A program made the translations under genes and the position numbers. Positions 9,922-19,298 of a stretch of DNA of 64,000 nt are shown piece after piece; the first letter of the stretch is position 1; every line of letters begins with the position of its first letter. The stretch spans positions 121,286 to 185,285 of the forward strand of contig CANMAI010000012.1 of NCBI GenBank assembly GCA_947495795.1, given 5' to 3'. The stretch comes from an uncultured Paracoccaceae bacterium. Its GTDB lineage: Bacteria; Pseudomonadota; Alphaproteobacteria; Rhodobacterales; Rhodobacteraceae. The notes below the pieces were generated by a model. It was not told the origin of the DNA. It saw only the letters and a list, made by a program, of their open reading frames with translations, and ran no database searches.

Positions 9922-10610
9922 GCGTTTCCACCGCAATGGTCTTCGCCGCAGGCAAGGGCACTCGCATGCGCCCGCTCACGGATGCGCTGCCCAAACCGCT
10001 CATCAGCATCGGTGAAACCACGCTTCTGGATCATGCGCTCGCGCAACTCCGCGCTGCTCACATCCCCAATGTCGTCATCAACACACACTACCGCGCCCCC
10101 CAGATCGAGGCCCATACCAGAAGCATTGCGGAACCGCAGATCGCCCTCTCCCACGAGCCCGATCTTCTGGAAACAGGCGGCGGCATCAAAGCCGCCAACG
10201 CCTTCCTTGGCACATCTCCCATCATCACTCTCAACGCCGATGCCGTTTGGCAGGGCCAGAGTCCCATCCTCCCGCTTCTCAGTGCCTGGGAACCACAAAA
10301 CATGGGGGCGCTCCTCCTGCTCGTCCCGCGGGCGCAAGCCATTGGCCACAAGGGCAAAGGTGATTTCGATCTTGATGCCGAGGGCCGCCTCCACCGCCCA
10401 GCTCCCGGTGCAACGGCGGACTATGTCTATACCGGCACACAGATCCTTCACCCTGGCCCCGTCTATGCCTTTCCCGAAAAGGCCTTCTCGCTCAACAAAG
10501 TATGGGATCAACTCGATACGGAGGGCCGCCTCCACGGCACGCTCTATGATGGCAAATGGTGCGATGTCGGCCAGCCCGAAAGCATCGCACTTGCCGAGGC
10601 GCTGCTATGA
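9918..10610 (+). CDS. murU: MurNAc-1-phosphate uridylyltransferase
   Basis: Nucleotidyltransferase of 230 residues that makes UDP-MurNAc from MurNAc-1-phosphate in the MurA-bypassing recycling route. The N-terminal signature AAGKGTRMRPLTDALPKPL is typical of sugar-nucleotide transferases, and LNADAV supplies the metal-binding Asp. It overlaps the upstream tsaE-amgK gene by four bases (ATGA) and the downstream addB by four bases, so it is translationally coupled on both sides. The AmgK-MurU pairing makes a general NDP-sugar role less likely. Confidence 0.88.
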   Translation: MSVSTAMVFAAGKGTRMRPLTDALPKPLISIGETTLLDHALAQLRAAHIPNVVINTHYRAPQIEAHTRSIAEPQIALSHEPDLLETGGGIKAANAFLGTSPIITLNADAVWQGQSPILPLLSAWEPQNMGALLLLVPRAQAIGHKGKGDFDLDAEGRLHRPAPGATADYVYTGTQILHPGPVYAFPEKAFSLNKVWDQLDTEGRLHGTLYDGKWCDVGQPESIALAEALL

Positions 10611-13534
10611 ACGCCCTCTTCCCACCATCCGAAGGCGCCCGCCTCTTCGCCCTTCCCCCCGGTGCGGATTTCGCCTCTTCCCTCGTTGAGGGTCTCACCA
10701 CCCGCATGGAAGGCCAGCCCCCCCTCCTCTGGGCGCAAACCGAGATTTACCTGAACACGGAACGCGCCCGCCGCCGCCTCGCAGCGCTTCTGGAAGACGG
10801 CCCGATCCGCCTGCAACCAACACTTCGCACCCTCGCCGAGATCGGCCAGGCAGAGCCGCCCTTCCCGCCGCTCAAACGCAGGCTGGAACTGGCCCGCCCG
10901 ATCCGCAAGCTGCTGGAAACGGCAGAGAATGCAGGCGCACGCACGCAGGCCTTCGATCTTGCGGATAGCCTCGCCACCCTCATGGAAGAGATGCAGTCCG
11001 AAGGCGTGCCATGGGCAGCACTCGCCAAGGTCAATCCTGAAACCCTCTCCACCCACTGGCAGCGTAGCCTCCAGTTCCTCACCCTCATCCGCAGCCTTCT
11101 CGAACTCCCCACCGACAAACTGGAAGACGCGGAGGCCCGCCGCCGCGCCGCCCTCCTCGCACAGGCGGCGGAGTGGACAGCCAATCCACAAGGCCACCCC
11201 GTCCTCATCGCAGGCTCCACCGGCTCCCGCGGGGCCACGCCCGAATTCATGGCAGCAGCAGCAGGCTTGCCCAACGGCGCCGTGATCCTGCCCGGCCTCG
11301 ATCCGCACCTCCCGCCTGAGGTCTGGCATCACCTCCAAACCACCGGCGGAGACGCGATAGACCACCCACAATGGGGCCTCGCCCGCCTCGCGGCGCTTCT
11401 CGATCAAGACCCAGAAACCATCCCCCATTGGTCTGAAGACCACGCACCCAATCCCGCCCGGGGCCGCCTTGCCGCACTTGCCCTCCGCCCGGCACCCGTC
11501 ACCGATCAATGGCTCACCGAAGGCCCCGCCCTCATCCCTGAACTGGAAGAGGCAACACAAAACCTCACCCTGGTCGAGGCCCCCACGCCTCGCGATGAGG
11601 CGCAAGCCATCGCCCTCCTCTTCCGCCAGGCCCTCGCAGAAGGCACGCCCACAGCCCTGATCACGCCAGACAGAACACTCGCCCGCCGCGTGACAGCAGA
11701 GATGGACCGCTGGGGCATAGCCCCCGACGACAGTGCGGGCCGCCCCCTCTCTCTTACCCCCCCCGGCGTGTTCCTGCGCCGCACCCTCGCTCTCAGCGGC
11801 TGGGAGACCCCGCCCCCCACCCTCATCGGCCTCCTCAAACACCCGCTCACGTCCAGCGCTCCGGAAGCCCGCGCACCCCACATGGAGAAGGTCCGCGCCC
11901 TGGAGCTGGAAATCCTGCGCCACCCCACAAGAAAACTCACAGGCCTCACCGCATGGGCCGAAGCCAAGGGTGAAGACTGGCCTGCATGGGCGGGCTGGCT
12001 CGTCGAAATCCTCGGGGCGCCGCTCGCACCCGGCCCCGAACCGGTGGAGGCTCGCCTCACCACCCACATCTCCCTGGCAGAAACCCTCGCCCAAGGCCCC
12101 ACATCCGGCCCGTCCGGCCTCTGGGAAGCCGAAGCAGGCAAAGCCGCTCTCAAAGCCATAGAGAAACTCACCGAAGCCGCGCCTGCCTCGGATCCGCTCG
12201 ACCTTGCCGAATACCGCACCCTCTTCACTGCACTCCTCAGCGGCGAGGATGTGCCGGACGCGCCCTACACCCCCCATCCCGGCATCGCCATCTGGGGCAC
12301 GCTGGAGGCGCGCACCCAGTCCGCCCCCCGCATCATCCTCGGCGGCCTCAACGAAGGCACATGGCCCCGCCTGCCCAAGCCGGACCCATGGCTCAACCGT
12401 GCGATCCGCGCAGAGATCGGCCTGCCCCCGGCAGAGCGCCAGATCGGCCTCTCCGCGCATGATTTCCAGCAGGGCTTCGGCGCGCGCGAAGTCATTCTCA
12501 CCCGCTCCACACGAGATGCCGACGCCCCCACCGTTCCCTCCCGCTGGGTCCTGCGCCTTGAAAACCTGCTCTCCGGCCTCGGCGAGGAGGGCCAAACCGC
12601 CCTCACCCAAATCCGCACGCGCGGCAAAGCGCTGCTCACCCAATCCGCCCTTCTGGAGAGCACAGGCCTCGCTCCGCCCGCCACGCGGCCCGCCCCTGTT
12701 CCACCTCTCTCAGCACGCCCTGGCAAACTCCCGGCAACCCAGATCGAAAAGCTGATCCGCGACCCTTATGCCATCTACGCCCGCTACATCCTCCGCCTCC
12801 GCCCGCTGGAGCCGTTGGGGCGGGATGCAGACGCGCGCGAACGCGGCATCGCCTTTCACACAGCCTTCGAGCGCTTTATCAGTGCCACCCGGGAAACACT
12901 TCCCGGAGACGCGCCGGAAATCTTCCGCGAAACCATGGCCAGCACGATGGAGGAGCTCGCCCCTTGGCCTGCCATCCGCGCCCTTTGGCAAACGCGCCTC
13001 ACCGCCCTGACGGAGTGGTTCCTTGAAGAAGAGGTCACCCGCCGCGCCCGCGCCACCCCGGCCCTGCTGGAAGCTACGGGCAAAGCCGAACTCCCCGGAA
13101 CGCCCGCCCCCTTCACGCTCGAAGCGCGGGCGGACAGGATAGATATCGGCGAGGCGGGCATCGCCATCTACGATTATAAGGGCAGCCTTCCCTCGGGCGA
13201 TCAGCTCAAGATCTTCAATCAACAGCTCCAGCTCGAAGCCTGCATCGCCCAACGCGGGGGTTTTGAGAAGTTCGGTCCCACGAATCCAATCCACCTCGAA
13301 ATGATCGGCCTCGGCGGCGGAGGCGACAAGCGGATTATCAAGGACCCGTTCGAGGCGACCGCCAAAACATGGGCGGATCTCATCACCCTGATCACCACCT
13401 ACCAGACAGAAGGCACACCCTATCCCGCACGCCTCAGGCCTGACCGCCTCACTTATGAGAGCGACTACGATCACCTCTCGCGCCTCGGCGAATGGATCGA
13501 TGGTACGCCGTATGAGGAAGGGCACGTCCCATGA
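10607..13534 (+). CDS. addB: Double-strand break repair protein AddB
   Basis: AddB subunit of the AddAB helicase-nuclease, which resects DNA ends for RecA-dependent repair. The 975-residue product is of normal size for the alphaproteobacterial form. The C-terminal third is a RecB-type nuclease: RDPYAIYARYIL, RGIAFHTAFERF and the metal-binding AIYDYKG motif. The ATG at 10607 overlaps the murU stop. A palindromic repeat lies just after its stop codon, before addA. A long open frame on the opposite strand is a compositional shadow. Confidence 0.95.
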   Translation: MNALFPPSEGARLFALPPGADFASSLVEGLTTRMEGQPPLLWAQTEIYLNTERARRRLAALLEDGPIRLQPTLRTLAEIGQAEPPFPPLKRRLELARPIRKLLETAENAGARTQAFDLADSLATLMEEMQSEGVPWAALAKVNPETLSTHWQRSLQFLTLIRSLLELPTDKLEDAEARRRAALLAQAAEWTANPQGHPVLIAGSTGSRGATPEFMAAAAGLPNGAVILPGLDPHLPPEVWHHLQTTGGDAIDHPQWGLARLAALLDQDPETIPHWSEDHAPNPARGRLAALALRPAPVTDQWLTEGPALIPELEEATQNLTLVEAPTPRDEAQAIALLFRQALAEGTPTALITPDRTLARRVTAEMDRWGIAPDDSAGRPLSLTPPGVFLRRTLALSGWETPPPTLIGLLKHPLTSSAPEARAPHMEKVRALELEILRHPTRKLTGLTAWAEAKGEDWPAWAGWLVEILGAPLAPGPEPVEARLTTHISLAETLAQGPTSGPSGLWEAEAGKAALKAIEKLTEAAPASDPLDLAEYRTLFTALLSGEDVPDAPYTPHPGIAIWGTLEARTQSAPRIILGGLNEGTWPRLPKPDPWLNRAIRAEIGLPPAERQIGLSAHDFQQGFGAREVILTRSTRDADAPTVPSRWVLRLENLLSGLGEEGQTALTQIRTRGKALLTQSALLESTGLAPPATRPAPVPPLSARPGKLPATQIEKLIRDPYAIYARYILRLRPLEPLGRDADARERGIAFHTAFERFISATRETLPGDAPEIFRETMASTMEELAPWPAIRALWQTRLTALTEWFLEEEVTRRARATPALLEATGKAELPGTPAPFTLEARADRIDIGEAGIAIYDYKGSLPSGDQLKIFNQQLQLEACIAQRGGFEKFGPTNPIHLEMIGLGGGGDKRIIKDPFEATAKTWADLITLITTYQTEGTPYPARLRPDRLTYESDYDHLSRLGEWIDGTPYEEGHVP

Positions 13535-13542
13535 GGCTGTCC

Positions 13543-13604
13543 GTAGGGTGGGTGCTAACCCACCATCTCTGCCATCAGCACAGGTGGGTTAGCACCCACC
13601 CTAC
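13543..13604. repeat. REPIN: two inverted REP elements
   Basis: Two perfectly inverted 22-base arms (13543-13564 and 13583-13604) flank an 18-base spacer. Each arm is itself a small REP: the tetramer GTAG, then a GGTGGGT/ACCCACC stem around a four-base loop. GTAG next to a short hairpin is the hallmark of REP sequences moved by RAYT (TnpA-REP) transposases. The doublet occupies almost all the space between addB and addA and folds into a strong hairpin in the transcript. Confidence 0.8.
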
Positions 13605-13627
13605 CGCCTGCCCCAAAGGCCAGCGCG

Positions 13628-16600
13628 ATGATCGACCGTAAGCACCCGGCCTCAGAGGCGCAAATCCGCGCCGCCACGCCGCAGCGGTCCACATGGGTTT
13701 CGGCCAATGCGGGCTCAGGCAAAACCCGCGTGCTTACCGATCGTGTGGCCCGCCTGCTGCTCTCCGGCACCGATCCTATGCAGATCCTTTGCCTCACCTA
13801 CACCAAGGCCGCAGCTGCCGAGATGCAGAACCGCCTCTTCAGCCGCCTCGGCCAGTGGGCCATGATGCCCGATGCTGCTCTCCGCGCCCAGCTCAGCGAA
13901 CTTGGAGAGCGCGAGGCCTCCATCACCACTGAGCAGCTCCGCCGGTCGCGCACTCTCTTCGCCCGCGCGCTGGAAACCCCGGGCGGTCTCAAGATCCAGA
14001 CGATCCACGCCTTCTGCGACCGCTTGCTCCGCCGCTTTCCGCTCGAAGCCGGCGTCTCCCCGGGCTTCGAGATGCTGGAAGACAGGCAGTCCGCCCAACT
14101 CCGCGCCGATATCCTCGATGGGATGGCGGAAACCCCGGAATTCACAGCCTACGCCCCATGGCTCGCCGCCGATGCACCGGACAAGACACTGATGGATATC
14201 CTCAGCAACCGCGCAGCCTTCGCCACTCCGATGACGGAGGAAGATGCGATGGCGACCTTTGGGGTGGAGGAACGGCAAAGTACGGCCGAGCACATCCTCT
14301 CTATTCTGGAAGCCATCTCCCCGAACGATCTTTCTGCCCTGATGGATGCCCTCGAACAGAAAGGCGGTAAAGGAGCGGAAGTTCATATCCTCCAAGCGCT
14401 GAAAATCGCGCAAACTCCGGAAAGCCCGCCCGCCCAAACCTTCAAGGCCCTCACCCAGACCATCCTCACCAAGGCGGGCGAGCCCCGGAAAAGCGGGTTT
14501 CCCACGAAAGCTGTTAAGGAAGCCCTGCCTGAGGCCCACCAACTCGCCACAGCGCTCGCCGATGCGGCACAGGACGCCATCGAAGCCCAGCGCGCTGAAG
14601 CCGCCGCCCTCCGCACTCACGCCCTCCACCAATTCGCCCACGCCTTCCTCACCAGCTACGCCACCGCCAAATCCGTCCTCAATCTCCTTGATTTCGACGA
14701 TCTCATCACGAAGGCCCAAACCCTCCTGCAAGACAGCCCCTCCGCCGCCTGGGTCCAGTACAAGATGGATAACGGGATCGACCATATCCTCGTCGATGAG
14801 GCGCAGGATACCAGCCCCGCCCAATGGGCCGTGATAAACGCACTGACGGATGATTTCTTCGCGGGCCAATCGGCGGTCGAGAAACCCCGCACCGTGTTCG
14901 TGGTGGGAGATGAAAAACAATCGATCTACTCCTTTCAGGGCGCGGATCCAGTCGCCTTCGGCAGCATGCGCAACCGCTATGCGAAGGTGCTGGACGAAGC
15001 CGCAATGGGCCTGGAGACTACCGAACTCCAGTATTCCTTCCGCTCCGCAGCCCCCATCCTCGCCCTCGTCGATCAGGTCTTCCGCCAATCACCCGTCCAC
15101 GGGCTCGGGCAGAATATCCAACACGCCACCTTTCGGGAGGCCAAGCCCGGCAGGGTCGATCTCTGGCCCTTTATCGAAGCCCCGGCAAAGGAGGAGGACG
15201 CCCCGTGGGATACACCGGTGGATATGCCGCCCAAGGGCAACCCGGCGATCGAACTGGCACAGGAGATCGCCGACTGGGCCGAGGATCTCCTCGCCTCAGG
15301 CAGGGCCCTCCCAGGCACCGCAACCCCGATCCAGCCACGCGATATCCTCATCCTCGTCCGCTCCCGCGGCCCGATCTTCAAAGCCATCATCGCAGCCCTC
15401 ACCAAAGCGCAAATCCCCGTCTCCGGCGCAGACCGCCTCAAGCTTACCGATGCCCTCGCCGTCAAGGATCTCCTCTCCCTCCTCCGCTTTCTCGCGACAG
15501 AGGCCGACGATCTGGCCCTGGCGGAGGTGCTCCGCTCGCCCCTCGGCGGCCTCACGGAAGCCGAGCTTTACAGCCTCGCCCAGCCCCGCAAGGGCACGCT
15601 CTGGCAGGCCCTGCGCCATTCCCATCACACCGAACTTGCGGAGCACCTCTCCCGGCTCCGCAATCAATCCGATTTTCTCCGCCCGTTCGAGCTTCTACAC
15701 CGCGCCCTCACAACCCAAGGCGGCCGCAAGAAGCTCACCGCCCGCCTCGGCGCAGAAGCGGGTGACGCGATAGACGCGCTCATGGATCTCGCCCTCCAGT
15801 ACGATAGCGTCGAAGCCCCCACCCTCACCGGCTTCCTCGAATGGATCACGGCCACAGAGGCGGAGGTAAAACGCCAGCTTGACGGCACCACCAACCAGAT
15901 CCGCGTCATGACGATCCACGGCGCCAAGGGGCTGGAGGCACCCATCGTCCTCCTGCCCCAAACGCATGATCCGACCAGAGGCGCCAAAACCCCGAAACTC
16001 ATCGCCGCAAGCGGCCAGATCTTCCCCTATATCTCCGCCGAAGAGCGCCCCAAAGCCCTCGCGCCCCTCGAAGAGGCCCGCAAGGCCCGCGAACTGGAAG
16101 AGGCTTGGCGGCTCCTCTACGTTGGCCTCACCCGCGCCGAAAGCTGGCTTATCATCTGCGGCGGCGGCCCCCGCAAGAACGATGCGGATATGGAATGGTA
16201 CACCACAGTCGAAGACGCGATGAGGGAGATCGCGACCCCGCACCCCGCAGGCGGGCAATCCCTTGCCTTCGATTGGGAACTGGCACCCGCCGAAGCCGCC
16301 ACTTCGGCCCAGCCAGCCAACCCGCTCCCCGAGTGGTCGCAACAGCCTGGCCCCAAACCACCCGCTGCACCCGACATTATAGCGCCCTCCCGGGAGGCCG
16401 AAGGCCCCCACGCGCTCGCAGGCACCGAGGGGGAGGACACCACCCTTGCAATGGCGCGCGGCACAGCGATCCACACCCTGCTCGATCATCTGGCCCACAC
16501 ACCAGCCCTCTCCGACGAAGCCGCCGCCGCCCTCCTCACCGATCCGCTGCTCCCTCCGGTGGCCCATCCCGCCCTGATAGAAGAGGCCCGCGCCACCCGA

Positions 16601-16951
16601 AGCGCGCCGGAACTTGCCTGGATATGGGCGGGAAACGCCCTCTCGGAAGTCCCTGTGGCAGGCCGCGTAAAAGCCCTGGGCCACCGGATCCTGCGGGGTC
16701 GGATTGATCATCTGATCCTCGGGGAAGAGATCTGGGCCATAGATTTCAAATCGAACCGTACCGTCCCCACCACCCCAAAGGACATTCCCGAAGCCCTCAT
16801 CGGCCAGATGGCCCTCTACCACACAGCCCTCGCGGAGATTTTCCCCGGCCAGCCCATCCGCACCGCTCTCGTCTGGACAGCAGCCCAAAGCCTCATGGAG
16901 ATCCCACACAACATCGTGACGGAAGCGTTGCAAAGCTACACTAAGTATTGA
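13628..16951 (+). CDS. addA: Double-strand break repair helicase AddA
   Basis: UvrD-family helicase with a C-terminal nuclease, partner of AddB. In the 1107 residues, Walker A is SANAGSGKT (about 23-31), motif II is VDEAQDTSPAQW (about 390), motif VI is YVGLTRAE (about 835), and the nuclease domain ends with RIDHLILGEEIWAIDFKSN (about 1020-1045). Size and domain order are normal. It is separated from addB by 93 bases that hold the REPIN, unusual in a cluster whose other genes overlap. Confidence 0.96.
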   Translation: MIDRKHPASEAQIRAATPQRSTWVSANAGSGKTRVLTDRVARLLLSGTDPMQILCLTYTKAAAAEMQNRLFSRLGQWAMMPDAALRAQLSELGEREASITTEQLRRSRTLFARALETPGGLKIQTIHAFCDRLLRRFPLEAGVSPGFEMLEDRQSAQLRADILDGMAETPEFTAYAPWLAADAPDKTLMDILSNRAAFATPMTEEDAMATFGVEERQSTAEHILSILEAISPNDLSALMDALEQKGGKGAEVHILQALKIAQTPESPPAQTFKALTQTILTKAGEPRKSGFPTKAVKEALPEAHQLATALADAAQDAIEAQRAEAAALRTHALHQFAHAFLTSYATAKSVLNLLDFDDLITKAQTLLQDSPSAAWVQYKMDNGIDHILVDEAQDTSPAQWAVINALTDDFFAGQSAVEKPRTVFVVGDEKQSIYSFQGADPVAFGSMRNRYAKVLDEAAMGLETTELQYSFRSAAPILALVDQVFRQSPVHGLGQNIQHATFREAKPGRVDLWPFIEAPAKEEDAPWDTPVDMPPKGNPAIELAQEIADWAEDLLASGRALPGTATPIQPRDILILVRSRGPIFKAIIAALTKAQIPVSGADRLKLTDALAVKDLLSLLRFLATEADDLALAEVLRSPLGGLTEAELYSLAQPRKGTLWQALRHSHHTELAEHLSRLRNQSDFLRPFELLHRALTTQGGRKKLTARLGAEAGDAIDALMDLALQYDSVEAPTLTGFLEWITATEAEVKRQLDGTTNQIRVMTIHGAKGLEAPIVLLPQTHDPTRGAKTPKLIAASGQIFPYISAEERPKALAPLEEARKARELEEAWRLLYVGLTRAESWLIICGGGPRKNDADMEWYTTVEDAMREIATPHPAGGQSLAFDWELAPAEAATSAQPANPLPEWSQQPGPKPPAAPDIIAPSREAEGPHALAGTEGEDTTLAMARGTAIHTLLDHLAHTPALSDEAAAALLTDPLLPPVAHPALIEEARATRSAPELAWIWAGNALSEVPVAGRVKALGHRILRGRIDHLILGEEIWAIDFKSNRTVPTTPKDIPEALIGQMALYHTALAEIFPGQPIRTALVWTAAQSLMEIPHNIVTEALQSYTKY

Positions 16952-17015
16952 CGGTATCCCTACACGCACCTACGTTCCCCGTTACCCCTGAACACAGGCC
17001 CTGAGGAGACAATCC

Positions 17016-17336
17016 ATGGCAACCGTCGCAGTCACCGATGCAACTTTCGAATCCGAAGTCGTCAAATCCGATATTCCTGTTGTGGTAGATTTCTGGGCGG
17101 AATGGTGCGGCCCGTGCAAACAGATCGGCCCCGCGCTGGAGGAACTCTCCGCCGAGTATGACGGCAAGGTGAAGATCGTCAAAATCAATGTCGACGAAAA
17201 CCCCTCCAGCCCCATGCAGCTCGGCGTCCGCGGCATCCCCGCCCTTTTCCTCTTCAAGGATGGCCAGGTGGTCAGCAACAAAACCGGCGCCGCGCCCAAG
17301 GCCAACCTCCAAAGCTGGATCGACGAGGCTATCTGA
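17016..17336 (+). CDS. trxA: Thioredoxin
   Basis: Small disulfide reductase of 106 residues with the active site WCGPCK (Cys31, Cys34), the buried Asp in VDFWAEW and the cis-proline loop [15 protein letters not shown] ribosome site precedes the ATG. It lies 64 bases after addA and ends in a terminator, so it closes the divL-addA-trxA block. Placement of trxA after addA is common in alphaproteobacteria. Confidence 0.97.
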   Translation: MATVAVTDATFESEVVKSDIPVVVDFWAEWCGPCKQIGPALEELSAEYDGKVKIVKINVDENPSSPMQLGVRGIPALFLFKDGQVVSNKTGAAPKANLQSWIDEAI

Positions 17337-17344
17337 AAACTGAG

Positions 17345-17375
17345 GCAAAAAGCCTGCCGAAAGCGGGCTTTTTGC
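17345..17375 (+). terminator. Rho-independent terminator after trxA
   Basis: GCAAAAAGCC (17345-17354) pairs with GGCTTTTTGC (17366-17375) around an 11-base loop; the descending arm carries the T run. It starts eight bases after the trxA stop. Confidence 0.8.
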
Positions 17376-17447
17376 TGCCAGCCAAGCTTGATCCGGAACA
17401 TCATCTGTGGAACCTTTCTTGTGATTTTCAGCAGGAAAGCAGGTTCG

Positions 17448-19043
17448 ATGAAATATTTAGCCCCCCTCACATTGATCGCAGCGCTTCTCGCAACCACAGC
17501 CAGCGCTGATACCGAAGAGATCGGCAGGAAACTCCAGGAAACTGCCAAAGCCAGCCCGGAGGCAGCGCAGCATCTCCAGCAGTTCCGCAAACAGCTTTCC
17601 AAGAACCCCGCGCAAAATGCCTCTTCCCTTCTTTCCCAGTTTCTCAACGTCGCGCCAGAAGGTCGCCTGACCAGGGAGGCGGTGAACCGCCAGAAGCGGG
17701 CACAGGTCGCCCTGTCACGCGGCACCATGCTGGGCCAGTTCCTTGCATTCGATCTTGATGGCGATGGCGCGATCACAACGGAGGAACGCGATGCAACGCT
17801 TGCCGCCGCAAACGGCAATAATCGATCTCAGCAAATAATGCTGGCGTTTCTTGAAGGTGATGCCGATGGGAACGACACACTCTCCCCGGAAGAATTGCGC
17901 AAATATGCAAGCAAACGTGCGGAAGGTAGCACCAGCCAGCGCGCAAGGGCTCGCAGCGGCGAGAACTATCTCGTTTTCGATCTCGATGGCGATGGAACCA
18001 TAGAGGCAAAGGAAGTCCGTGATGGGCTTGCAGCTCTTGGCGAAACTGAAATCGCCGGCATGCCTCAGCGCCGCACCCCCACAACGGATGGGCGCACAGC
18101 GAAAGCCACATGTTCCGCTCCGGCTGTAGATGATAGCGAAGTGATGTTTCTTGTGGCCACGAGCGGAGGCGCCGCGCTCTCAACCGTTACCCTCGCCGGG
18201 CAGGATGAGGATACGACCGTTGCGCATCTCACCATCAAGCCCGGCGATGTGCCCATCTATCTCTTCCTCGCGTCCGGCAACCCGATGATCTGGAAGATCG
18301 ATGGCGCAACAGACAGGATCAGCAAGCTTGTCGCCCAACGTCCCAATCAGACTGTCCGCGATGGCGTCGGCATCGTCGGCATTCCGGAAGCCAAGATCAC
18401 ATTTACCGAGGCAGAGGCGTGTCTCTCAAAAATTCCTGGCGGCAGAGAAGGAGACCAGAAGCTCGCAAAGGCAGAGCTTGCCTCGAAAATCGGGCGCGGC
18501 CCGGATCTCATCGCTTCCAGAAGCACTATAGGGCAACTCCCCGTTCCACCGAGCGATGCCGAACTCCGCCAGCGCAATAAACGAAGCAGCGGCATCACGC
18601 TGCGGTTTGATGATGGTGAATTCAGCTTTGGGCCGGACGGGATACGGCAATTGAAGGACTTCCGCTTTGCCAAACCGAACAGCGGATATCCAAGAGGCAT
18701 CGGTCGTGTAACAGCCGATTTACTCAGGTTCTACGAAGATGGGCTGAGCGCGACGGCGCTGGAAGATATCGTGGGTTCCAATACGCCGGAACCCTACGAG
18801 GTTTACCCCAGCCATGCGGGCCTCATTCAGCTCATGCTCGCCGGGAAAATAGAGCGCACCGACGATGGATATTTTCTGATCAAGGAGCCCTTTTCCCGCT
18901 TCCCTTCCGGCCTCCACGGCGCACATCATGCGCGCTTCATTCTCGGCAAGGGGGTAGAGATGCCGGCAGGCAGTCCCGGCCACTCCACCGTCTATTCAGA
19001 GGAGACGGGTGAATGTCTTGTCGGAAGGGGGCGCTGCAACTGA
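17448..19043 (+). CDS. Secreted EF-hand calcium-binding protein
   Basis: A 531-residue protein with a signal peptide (1-20, cleaved after ASA) and three EF-hand loops at 102-113 (DLDGDGAITTEE), 138-149 (DADGNDTLSPEE) and 178-189 (DLDGDGTIEAKE), all with the acidic ligands. The remaining 330 residues are a domain I do not recognise. The ATG at 17448 begins the signal peptide; the open frame extends 20 codons upstream without a better start. It follows the trxA terminator and stands alone, so context gives no role. Confidence 0.82.
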   Translation: MKYLAPLTLIAALLATTASADTEEIGRKLQETAKASPEAAQHLQQFRKQLSKNPAQNASSLLSQFLNVAPEGRLTREAVNRQKRAQVALSRGTMLGQFLAFDLDGDGAITTEERDATLAAANGNNRSQQIMLAFLEGDADGNDTLSPEELRKYASKRAEGSTSQRARARSGENYLVFDLDGDGTIEAKEVRDGLAALGETEIAGMPQRRTPTTDGRTAKATCSAPAVDDSEVMFLVATSGGAALSTVTLAGQDEDTTVAHLTIKPGDVPIYLFLASGNPMIWKIDGATDRISKLVAQRPNQTVRDGVGIVGIPEAKITFTEAEACLSKIPGGREGDQKLAKAELASKIGRGPDLIASRSTIGQLPVPPSDAELRQRNKRSSGITLRFDDGEFSFGPDGIRQLKDFRFAKPNSGYPRGIGRVTADLLRFYEDGLSATALEDIVGSNTPEPYEVYPSHAGLIQLMLAGKIERTDDGYFLIKEPFSRFPSGLHGAHHARFILGKGVEMPAGSPGHSTVYSEETGECLVGRGRCN

Positions 19044-19129
19044 GTTCCTCGCTTCCGATTTCAAGAACGCCAAACTCAAGGTGCACTGGATCCATGCAGT
19101 CGAGGTCATCGAACAGGCGCCACAAAGAA

Positions 19130-19152
19130 TTAACGTGCCACAGGGACGTTAA
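19130..19152. promoter_or_regulatory. Inverted repeat in the stress-protein leader
   Basis: TTAACGT (19130-19136) and ACGTTAA (19146-19152) form perfect 7-base arms around nine bases. It lies in the 255-base gap before the universal stress gene, 24 bases from the TACCAAA repeat element. It could be an operator; no protein can be named. Confidence 0.35.
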
Positions 19153-19175
19153 CTCTTTCCTGCGCTTCAACCAGC

Positions 19176-19217
19176 TTGCACTACCAAACCCGTACCGAAA
19201 CCATACCAAATCCAGCC
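19176..19217 (+). repeat. 42-bp element, copy A: three 11-bp TACCAAA repeats
   Basis: Three direct repeats of TACCAAA type start at 19182, 19193 and 19204, exactly 11 bases apart; the middle one reads TACCGAA. The whole 42 bases match the reverse complement of 56662-56703 at 38 positions. It lies 82-123 bases upstream of the universal stress gene. Direct repeats at an 11-base period are typical of sites for OmpR/PhoB-type regulators; that link is inference. Confidence 0.7.
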
Positions 19218-19298
19218 ATGGTTAACGGCGCACAAAACCCTCTTGCACCGTCCCATCCCATCCCACACACTCAGCCGAAAAGCCGGGAGGCCAGAACC

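Noticed and set aside
10544..12643. 699-codon open frame antisense to addB
   Set aside because: GC-rich coding DNA opens the opposite strand; the translation is Gly/Glu/Arg-rich without motifs, and addB is certain.
13715..15088. 457-codon open frame antisense to addA
   Set aside because: Compositional shadow of addA; no homology, no ribosome site.
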